A DNA stretch of 64,000 bases from Azospirillum lipoferum (GTDB lineage: Bacteria > Pseudomonadota > Alphaproteobacteria > Azospirillales > Azospirillaceae). The DNA lies in NCBI RefSeq assembly GCF_024170005.1, contig NZ_JALJXJ010000004.1:310001-374000 (forward strand), read 5' to 3'. Shown here piece by piece: positions 35,707-42,446 of the stretch. The notes under the pieces were generated by a model. That model did no database searches, was not told the DNA's origin, and saw only the letters and a list, made by a program, of their open reading frames with translations. Both the position numbers and the translations under genes were made by a program. The first letter of the stretch is position 1. Every line of letters begins with the position of its first letter.

Positions 35707-36344
35707 GCGTTCCTCCCGGCGGCTTCACCGCCAACATTTGGCCCGGCGGCGGAGCCGCCATTATAAGAGCTTGTTTTATCGGCTTCGCCGCCGGTCAGGC
35801 GGGCACAGGCGTCGGCGACGATCGCCGCGGCCGGCATCGTCACCTCATAGGACAGGACCGCCTCGTCGGCGCCCGGCGTCTCAAGGTCGGCGAACTGGCT
35901 GTCGATCAGGGCCGTCGGCATGAAATGAGCGGTCCGCGCCCCCATGCGCGACACGATCAGCGCCTTGTCGCCGTGCAGATGCAGAAAGATCACCCGTTTG
36001 CAGCCGCCGCGCAACCGGTCGCGGTAGCGCCGCTTCAGCGCCGAACAGGCGACCACCAGCCCGCGCCCGTCGCGGTCCGCCTCGGCGATGAAACCGGCCA
36101 GCGTGCCCAGCCAGCCGTCGCGGTCCCCGTCGTTCAGCGGAATGCCGGACGACATCTTGGCGATGTTGGCGGGCGGGTGGTGGGCATCGCCCTCGATGAA
36201 GCCAAGGCCCAGCGCCAGCGCCAGGGTCTGGCCGACACTGGACTTGCCGCAACCGGCCACCCCCATCACCACGACGACCGGCGGCAGGGTAGACGCTCGA
36301 ATGGCGGTTTCAGGAAGTGGCGGCGCGATGGGGGGACCGTTCAT
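35703..36344 (-). CDS. gntK: gluconokinase
   Basis: It phosphorylates gluconate to 6-phosphogluconate for the Entner-Doudoroff or pentose phosphate routes. From ATG 36344 it has 213 residues. The P-loop VVMGVAGCGKSSVGQTLAL is near residue 25, then FIEGDAHHPPANIAKMSSGI, PLNDGDRDGWLGTL and CSALKRRYRDRLRGG, all GntK marks. The last 27 residues (from about EADKTSSYNGG) go beyond the usual end of the family. Their DNA holds three small GGCGG...CCGCC hairpins (35719-35789). It leads the operon with dctQMP and lies behind two LacI-type operators. Confidence 0.93.
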   Translation of the reverse strand: MNGPPIAPPLPETAIRASTLPPVVVVMGVAGCGKSSVGQTLALALGLGFIEGDAHHPPANIAKMSSGIPLNDGDRDGWLGTLAGFIAEADRDGRGLVVACSALKRRYRDRLRGGCKRVIFLHLHGDKALIVSRMGARTAHFMPTALIDSQFADLETPGADEAVLSYEVTMPAAAIVADACARLTGGEADKTSSYNGGSAAGPNVGGEAAGRNA

Positions 36345-36414
36345 GAGCCTGTGTTCCCGCTTTCCGGTGCAGGGCCACGTCCGCGACGGATCGCGGCGGG
36401 CCATGCAAGGGCTT

Positions 36415-36430
36415 ATGTTAGCGCTGTCAT
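36415..36430. promoter_or_regulatory. LacI-type operator 1, near gntK
   Basis: ATGTTAGCGCTGTCAT is a palindrome centred on AGCGCT, close to the LacI/GntR-family operator form. It lies about 70 bases before the gntK start. Its centre is 102 bases from that of operator 2, close to ten DNA turns. Confidence 0.6.
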
Positions 36431-36518
36431 ATATCAGTCGCCTCGGTTACGATCAGCCGGTGTCCGCAGCCACGGGAGCCGGTATGTACGGATGACGTCG
36501 AGACGGGATGCCGCTACT

Positions 36519-36530
36519 GTTAGCGCTAAC
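36519..36530. promoter_or_regulatory. LacI-type operator 2, perfect palindrome
   Basis: GTTAGCGCTAAC is a perfect 12-base palindrome with the same half-site as operator 1. It lies between the divergent gntK and LacI-family genes, so one repressor could control both and loop the DNA between them. The rest of the 395-base gap holds no gene that I can see. Confidence 0.7.
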
Positions 36531-36738
36531 CTCGATGCCCGTAAAGAGATTTGTTTGAGAGACTGACAAACTTGCCCGCGGGCGCGGCAGGCAGAGGACA
36601 CAGGGCCTGCGGACAACGGCTCCGCGGATAAGGGCTCTGCGGAACTGGCGGCTCCGGCCGGCCGTGCTACACACTACCACCCGGCCCTCCCGCGCGCTTC
36701 CCGGCCGCGGGGGCCGGAATCGGAAGGACACCTACCCT

Positions 36739-37803
36739 GTGACGACGCATGGCGATGATCGGGCTGCACCTTCGGCGGTCAAGACGCGCAAGCCGCGCTC
36801 CTCGCGCACCGGCCGCGCGACGATGGCGGACGTGGCGGAACGCGTGGGCATCAGCGCCATCACCGTGTCGCGCGCCTTCAAGCGGCCGGAGCTGGTGGCG
36901 CCGCAGCTTCGCCAGCGCATCCTCGACATCGCGCAGTCGATGGGCTACGTGCCGAATCAGGCGGCCAGCGCCCTGGCGTCGGCGCGCTCGATGACGGTGG
37001 CGGTGCTGATTCCGTCGATGACCAACATGGTCTTCGTCGAGACGCTGGCCGGCATCCACGACATGCTTCTGCCGCGCGGCTACCGCGCCCTGATCGGCGT
37101 CACCCATTATTCCCCGGAGGAGGAGGAGCGGCTGATCCGCACCTACCTCCAGTTCCAGCCCGACGGGCTGCTGCTGACCGGCACCGACCACACCGCCGTC
37201 GCCCGCACCTACCTGTCGGCGCTGTCCAGCCCGACCGTCCACATGATGGAGTTGCTGGACGACCCCGACAGCCTCAGCGTCGGCTGTTCGCAGGAGGAGG
37301 GCGGCCGGCTGATGACCACCCACCTGCTGGCGCGCGGCTACCGCCGCATCGGCTTCGTCGCCGTGCAGCTCGACCCCCGCACCCTGTCCCGCCTCGACGG
37401 CTACCGCCACGCGCTGGAGGAGGCCGGGCTCTATGACGAAAAGCGCGTCTGGCGCCTGCCCGACCGGTCCTCGATCCAGCTCGGTGCGGCGATGATCGAC
37501 CGGCTGATGGCGGAGAACAGCGACTGCGACGCCGTCTTCTTCTGCAACGACGACCTTGCCCAGGGCGCCCTGTTCCAGTGCCAGCGCCGCGGCATCCGCG
37601 TGCCGCAGCAGCTCGCCATCGCCGGCTTCAACGACCTGCCGGCCTCGGCCTGGACCACGCCGACCCTGACCACCATCGCCACCCCACGCTACGCCATCGG
37701 CCGCCATGCCGCGGCGATGCTGCTCGACCTGATGGACGGCAAGGACCCGCCACAACGCCGCCTCGACCTCGGCCTGACCTTCATCGCGCGGGAAAGCACG
37801 TGA
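36739..37803 (+). CDS. gntR: LacI-family transcriptional regulator, GntR (gluconate) type
   Basis: I chose GTG 36739 with AAGGA upstream (354 residues); an earlier ATG at 36664 has no good site. The N-terminal helix-turn-helix reads ATMADVAERVGISAITVSRA, with the hinge-helix QAASALASARSMTVAVLIPS near 70-90. The sugar-binding domain follows, with FFCNDDLAQGALFQCQRRGI and IAGFNDLPASAWTTPTLTTI. It resembles gluconate repressors. It faces gntK-dctQMP across two matching palindromes and most likely represses them until gluconate or its phosphate is present. Confidence 0.88.
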   Translation: MTTHGDDRAAPSAVKTRKPRSSRTGRATMADVAERVGISAITVSRAFKRPELVAPQLRQRILDIAQSMGYVPNQAASALASARSMTVAVLIPSMTNMVFVETLAGIHDMLLPRGYRALIGVTHYSPEEEERLIRTYLQFQPDGLLLTGTDHTAVARTYLSALSSPTVHMMELLDDPDSLSVGCSQEEGGRLMTTHLLARGYRRIGFVAVQLDPRTLSRLDGYRHALEEAGLYDEKRVWRLPDRSSIQLGAAMIDRLMAENSDCDAVFFCNDDLAQGALFQCQRRGIRVPQQLAIAGFNDLPASAWTTPTLTTIATPRYAIGRHAAAMLLDLMDGKDPPQRRLDLGLTFIAREST

Positions 37804-37922
37804 GGGAGCACATCCCCTCCGCCCGGCCAATGATCCGGATCAACCGCAAGGCGTAAGCACGGGCATGGCTGACGCGCAGGCTCGGCGACGCTGACCGGCC
37901 GGGCCGGGCGTAGACTGTCCGC

Positions 37923-39425
37923 ATGCTGACGCTTCGACATCTGGCGATCGACACCGTCCGGGAGAACGTCGCCTTCCTCAACCGCCGCTGCACCCGCTAC
38001 CATGTCGAGGATTTCCTCGGGCTGGGCCGGGTGGAGGTGCGGAACGACGGCCGCTCCCTGCTGGCGGTGCTGAACATCGTCGACGACCCCGCCATCGTCG
38101 CCCCCGACGAGATCGGCCTGTCCGATCCCGCCTTCGGCCAGCTCGGTCTGGCCGAGGGCTCCGCCGTCCATCTCGTCCCGCCCACCCCGCCGGAAAGCTT
38201 CGAGCTGGTGCGCGCCAAGGTCGGCGGTGCGGCCCTGACCGACGACCAATTGGCCGCCATCATCCGCGACGTCACCGACCAGCGCTATTCCAAGATCGAG
38301 ATCGCCGCCTTCCTGATCGCCTGCGCCAGCTTCATGACGACGGCGGAGGTGCTGGGCCTGACCCGCGCGATGATCGCCGCCGGCACCCGCCTCCAGTGGG
38401 AGGGCCTTAATGGCGTCAGCGGCGGCACCATCGCCGACAAGCACTGCATCGGCGGCATCCCCGGCAACCGCACCTCAATGATCGTGGTGCCGATCGTCGC
38501 CGCCCATGGCCTGCCGATCCCCAAGACCTCGTCGCGCGCCATCACCTCGCCCGCCGGCACCGCCGACACCATGGAGGTGCTGGCGAATGTCGACGTGCCG
38601 GTGGAGCGCATGCAGGCCCTGGTGCGCGAGGCGAAGGGTTGTCTGGTCTGGGGCGGCCATGTCCGGCTGTCGCCGGCCGACGACATCCTGATCTCGGTCG
38701 AACGGCCGCTCGCCATCGACACCCGCGAACAGCTGGTCGCCTCCATCCTGTCGAAGAAGGTGGCGGCCGGCTCCACCCATCTTCTGATCGACATCCCCGT
38801 CGGCCCCAGCGCCAAGATCCGCACCGCGAGCGAAGCGGTGCGCCTGCGCAAGCTGTTCGAGCATGTCGGCGACCGGCTCGGCCTGACGCTGGAGGTGGCG
38901 ATCACCGATGGTTCGCAGCCGGTCGGGCGCGGTATCGGCCCGGTGCTGGAGGCGCGCGACGTGATGGCGGTGCTGCGCAACGCCCCCGCCGGCCCCGCCG
39001 ACCTCAAGGAACGCGCCCTGCTGCTGGCCGGCCGCATCCTGGAATTCGACCCCGCCGTCCGCGGCGGCAGCGGCAACCGCCGGGCGCGCGACCTGCTGGA
39101 GTCGGGTGCCGCGCTGGCCGCCATGGAACACATCATCGCGATGCAGGGGCCGCCGCCCGCCGTCGCGGCTCTCGGCTCCCTGGTGGCGGAGGTCGCGTCA
39201 CCGGCCGACGGGGTGGTGTCGTCGCTCGACTGCTACCGCCTCGCCCGCATCGCCCGGCTGGCCGGTGCCCCCACCGACAAGGGCGCCGGCATCGACCTGC
39301 TGCGCAAGGTGGGCGAGCGCGTGCGCCGGGGCGAGCCGCTCTACCGCATCCACGCCAGCACCAACGCCGACTTCACCTTCGCCCAGGCCTTTGCGGCGGA
39401 AAACAGCGGGGTGGCGGTGGCGTGA
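37923..39425 (+). CDS. thymidine phosphorylase family protein, AMP-phosphorylase-like
   Basis: The 500-residue protein has the glycosyltransferase-3 layout of pyrimidine nucleoside phosphorylases plus an extra N-terminal domain of about 90 residues, as in archaeal AMP phosphorylases. Marks are [20 protein letters not shown] (phosphate loop), [20 protein letters not shown] (the family signature) and [20 protein letters not shown]. It should split a nucleoside or nucleoside monophosphate with phosphate. The neighbour is a nuclease of the RNA-processing type, which hints at nucleotide salvage from RNA. The enzyme's true substrate cannot be read here, so no symbol is given. Confidence 0.85.
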   Translation: MLTLRHLAIDTVRENVAFLNRRCTRYHVEDFLGLGRVEVRNDGRSLLAVLNIVDDPAIVAPDEIGLSDPAFGQLGLAEGSAVHLVPPTPPESFELVRAKVGGAALTDDQLAAIIRDVTDQRYSKIEIAAFLIACASFMTTAEVLGLTRAMIAAGTRLQWEGLNGVSGGTIADKHCIGGIPGNRTSMIVVPIVAAHGLPIPKTSSRAITSPAGTADTMEVLANVDVPVERMQALVREAKGCLVWGGHVRLSPADDILISVERPLAIDTREQLVASILSKKVAAGSTHLLIDIPVGPSAKIRTASEAVRLRKLFEHVGDRLGLTLEVAITDGSQPVGRGIGPVLEARDVMAVLRNAPAGPADLKERALLLAGRILEFDPAVRGGSGNRRARDLLESGAALAAMEHIIAMQGPPPAVAALGSLVAEVASPADGVVSSLDCYRLARIARLAGAPTDKGAGIDLLRKVGERVRRGEPLYRIHASTNADFTFAQAFAAENSGVAVA

Positions 39426-39446
39426 GGTGAGGTGAGGTGAGGTGAG
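39423..39446 (+). repeat. TGAGG pentanucleotide microsatellite
   Basis: Nearly five copies of TGAGG begin with the stop codon of the phosphorylase gene. Slippage here cannot change the protein unless it runs upstream of the stop. Confidence 0.85.
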
Positions 39447-39459
39447 CAAGAACCAGTCT

Positions 39460-39566
39460 CCTTCTCCCCCCTGGGGAGAAGGTCGGGATGAGGGGGTTCG
39501 GCGTAGCCGAAGAGATCCACGAAGCGGTTCCCCCTCACCCTGACCCTCTCCCCGGGGGGAGAGGGG
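39460..39566. repeat. dispersed palindromic repeat, paired copy
   Basis: CCTTCTCCCCCC/GGGGAGAAGG with a tail GGATGAGGGGG, then an inner GGCGTAGCC-type stem, and the inverted end CCCCCTCACCCTGACCCTCTCC with GGGGGAGAGGGG. It fills most of the gap between the phosphorylase and nuclease genes. Confidence 0.8.
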
Positions 39567-39588
39567 ATATTCAAGAAGGAGCCGACCA

Positions 39589-41196
39589 ATGTCCCTGTCG
39601 CTGACCTTCCATGGCGCCGCCGGAACGGTGACCGGTTCCTGCTTCCGCCTCTCCACGCCCGAAGGCGACGTGCTGATCGATTGCGGCATGTTCCAGGGCA
39701 CCAAGACGATCCGGGAACTGAACTACCGCCCCTTCCCCTTCGATCCGGCCGCGATCAAGGCCGTCCTGCTGACCCACGCCCACATTGACCATTCCGGACT
39801 GCTGCCCAAGCTGACGCGCCTCGGCTTCCGCGGTCGCATCTACGCCACCGGCGGCACGGTGGACCTGCTGGAATACATGCTGCCCGACAGCGGCTACATC
39901 CAGGAGGGCGAGGTCGAGCGCCTCAACCGCCGCAACCGCCAGCGCGGCCGACCGCCGGTCCAGGCGATCTATACCCAGGACGACGCCATCCGCAGCCTGC
40001 GCCGGCTGCGTCACGTCGAATACGACCGCTGGACCGAGATCCTGCCGGGCCTGCGCGCCCGCTTCTGGCAGGCCGGCCATATCCTGGGCTCCGCCTCCAT
40101 CGAAGTCGAAGTCTCTAATGGGACCGGTGACCCCACCCGCATCCTGTTCTCCGGCGACCTCGGCCCCGGCGGCAAGAGCTTCCACGCCGATGCCGACGGT
40201 CCGGAGCGGCCGGACTGGATGGTGCTGGAGACCACCTACGGCGACCGCGACCGCACCGACCTGGATGAGGCCGGCCGGCAGGCGGTGCTGCGCGCCGAGG
40301 TGTCCGCGGCTCTGGCGGCCGGCGGCGTCCTGCTGATCCCGGTCTTCGCGGTGGAGCGGACGCAGGAACTGCTCTACGACCTCGACCGCCTGTTCGACAG
40401 CGGCCAGCTGCCGGCGGTGGATGTCTTCCTCGACTCCCCCCTGGCCGACGCTGTGACCGGCGTCTTCCGCCGCCATCTCGCCGATCTGGAGACCGACGGC
40501 GATCCCTTCACCCGCGCCAATTTCCACCATGTCCGCGGCGTGCCGGACAGCCAGCGCCTCAACAGCATCGCCGGCGGCGCCATCATCATGGCGGCCAGCG
40601 GCATGTGCGATGCCGGCCGCATCCGCCATCACCTGAAGAACCGCCTGTGGCGCCCGCAGGACACCGTGCTGCTGGTCGGCTATCAGGCCCCCGGCACGCT
40701 CGGCCGCCTGTTGCAGGAGGGGGCATCCCGCGTCCGCATCCACGGCGAGGAGATCGCCATCAGGGCGAAGGTCCGCTCCATCGACGTCTATTCCGGCCAT
40801 GCCGACCGCAGCGCCCTACTGGACTGGGTGGCGGCCCGCCATGGCGTCGGCCATGGCCTGTTCCTGGTCCATGGCGAGGAACCCGCCCGCGCCGCCATCC
40901 GGCAGGCGCTGCTCGACAAGGGCTGGTCGGCGGAGCGCATCGCCCAGCCGGCGCTGGACGACCGCGTCGACCTCGCCGCCCCGCGCCCGCTGGCTCCGGC
41001 CGACCGCCATCCGCGCCTCGCCCCGGCCGACCTCGCCGCCGGCCTCGACTGGCACAACCACTATGCCGAGGCGCTGCTGGCGCTCCGTCGCACGCTGGAC
41101 GCCGCCCCCGACGACGCGGCGCGCGAACGCATCCTGGCCGGGGTCATAGACGCACTGGACGATAACGAGAAAGCCGGGAAAGGAACCCAGCCATGA
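39589..41196 (+). CDS. beta-CASP metallo-beta-lactamase nuclease with RMMBL domain
   Basis: This is a zinc-dependent hydrolase related to CPSF73/RNase J-like RNA nucleases. The 535 residues start MSLSLTFHGAAGTVTGSCFR. The metal motif HAHIDHSG is near residue 65, the next His in RFWQAGHILGSASIEVE near 165, and FSGDLGPGGKSF with the Asp near 190. The beta-CASP part has TTYGDRDRTD and IMAASGMCDAGRIRHHLKNR, and the RMMBL end has VYSGHADRSALLDWV. ATG 39589 follows AAGGAG. It overlaps the next gene by four bases. Confidence 0.92.
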   Translation: MSLSLTFHGAAGTVTGSCFRLSTPEGDVLIDCGMFQGTKTIRELNYRPFPFDPAAIKAVLLTHAHIDHSGLLPKLTRLGFRGRIYATGGTVDLLEYMLPDSGYIQEGEVERLNRRNRQRGRPPVQAIYTQDDAIRSLRRLRHVEYDRWTEILPGLRARFWQAGHILGSASIEVEVSNGTGDPTRILFSGDLGPGGKSFHADADGPERPDWMVLETTYGDRDRTDLDEAGRQAVLRAEVSAALAAGGVLLIPVFAVERTQELLYDLDRLFDSGQLPAVDVFLDSPLADAVTGVFRRHLADLETDGDPFTRANFHHVRGVPDSQRLNSIAGGAIIMAASGMCDAGRIRHHLKNRLWRPQDTVLLVGYQAPGTLGRLLQEGASRVRIHGEEIAIRAKVRSIDVYSGHADRSALLDWVAARHGVGHGLFLVHGEEPARAAIRQALLDKGWSAERIAQPALDDRVDLAAPRPLAPADRHPRLAPADLAAGLDWHNHYAEALLALRRTLDAAPDDAARERILAGVIDALDDNEKAGKGTQP

Positions 41197-42446
41197 GCAT
41201 CAAGCGCCTTCTCATCGCCGTCGCCCTGCTGGCGCTGCTCGGCGCCGGGGCCGCCTATGGCTGGCGGGCGATGCAGGGCAACCGCCTGCCTGCCGGCTTC
41301 GCCTCCGGCAATGGCCGGATCGAGGCGAACGAGATCGACATCGCCACCAAATATGCCGCCCGCGTCCTGACCATTCCGGTGCAGGAGGGCGATCTGGTGG
41401 AAGCCGGCGCCGTCATCGCCACGCTGGACACCCGCGACCTGGAGGCCCAGCTCCGCTCCGCCGAGGCCCAGCTGCGCCAGACCCGCAGCAGCCGGGAGGA
41501 AGCGAACGCCCTGGTCGCCCAGCGCGTCAGCGAGGCCGATTTCGCCGCCAAGGAGATGGAGCGGGCGCTGATCCTGTTCGGCAAGGGCCATGTCGCCGAA
41601 CAGCGCGTCGATCAGGCCCGCAACAGCCGCCGCACCGCCGATGCCGCTCTGGAAGCCGCCAAGAGCCACCTCGCCAGCGCCGAAGAGGCGATCGCCGCCG
41701 CGGCCGGCGACGTCGACCGCCTGACCGATCTGGTCGCCGACGGCGTGCTGAAGGCACCGCGCAAGTCGCGCGTGCTCTACCGCCTGTCCGAACCCGGCGA
41801 GGTGCTGGCGGCCGGTGGCAAGGCGGCGACGCTGCTCGACCTGTCGAATGTGTACATGACCTTCTTCCTGCCGACCGACATGGCGGGAAATCTGGCGCTG
41901 GGCGCCGAAGCCCGCATCCTGCTGGACGCTGTGCCCGACACCGCGATCCCCGCCGCCGTCACCTTCGTCGCCCCGCGCGCCCAGTTCACGCCCAAGCAGG
42001 TGGAGACCAAGTCCGAACGCGACCGCATGATGTTCCGCGTCAAGGCCCGCGTGCCGGAGGCACTGGTGACCCGCTACGTCGAGCGGGTGAAGACCGGCCT
42101 GACCGGCATGGCCTATGTGAAGCTGGACGACAAGGCGGTGTGGCCCGACTGGTTGGAATCGAAACTGACGCGGGAGACGACTTCTTCCCCCGGGAATACT
42201 CCCTCTCCCCCCCGGGGAGAGGGCCGGGGTGAGGGGGATGCACCGCGTGATTTTGCCAGAATGCCTCCCTCTCCCGCCCCGGGAGAGGGAAGGGGCCCGC
42301 CGCAAAGCGGTGGGAAGGGTGAGGGGTTGGGCACGGCGCCACGTGGTTCGGGGCCATGCGGTTCGGGATGCTTGGAACACCCCTCACCCTCCCCGCCTTC
42401 GGCGGGTCCCCTCCCTCTCCCGGGGCGGGAGAGGGCATTATCATGA
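41193..42446 (+). CDS. HlyD-family membrane-fusion protein (YhiI-like) with a repeat-coded C-terminal tail
   Basis: It links the RbbA/YhhJ-type exporter to the outer layers. A membrane anchor (LIAVALLALLGAGAAYGW) is followed by GRIEANEIDIATKYAARVLT, a coiled-coil hairpin (about 85-180) and LSEPGEVLAAGGKAATLLDL. The usual protein ends near VWPDWLESKLTRET, about residue 328. The last 90 or so residues are Pro/Gly/Arg-rich (such as SPPRGEGRGEGDAPRDFARM) and are the translation of the dispersed repeat at 42201-42435. The stop still overlaps the next ATG (ATGA). The length without the tail suits the family. Confidence 0.85.
   Translation: MSIKRLLIAVALLALLGAGAAYGWRAMQGNRLPAGFASGNGRIEANEIDIATKYAARVLTIPVQEGDLVEAGAVIATLDTRDLEAQLRSAEAQLRQTRSSREEANALVAQRVSEADFAAKEMERALILFGKGHVAEQRVDQARNSRRTADAALEAAKSHLASAEEAIAAAAGDVDRLTDLVADGVLKAPRKSRVLYRLSEPGEVLAAGGKAATLLDLSNVYMTFFLPTDMAGNLALGAEARILLDAVPDTAIPAAVTFVAPRAQFTPKQVETKSERDRMMFRVKARVPEALVTRYVERVKTGLTGMAYVKLDDKAVWPDWLESKLTRETTSSPGNTPSPPRGEGRGEGDAPRDFARMPPSPAPGEGRGPPQSGGKGEGLGTAPRGSGPCGSGCLEHPSPSPPSAGPLPLPGRERALS
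42201..42435. repeat. dispersed palindromic repeats inside the end of the HlyD-type gene
   Basis: Three units are present: 42201-42237, 42266-42326 and the inverted 42380-42435. The last two face each other as a large palindrome of about 170 bases (CCCTCTCCCG..., with GCCCGCCGC and its inverse). All are read as protein in the HlyD-type frame. Confidence 0.85.
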
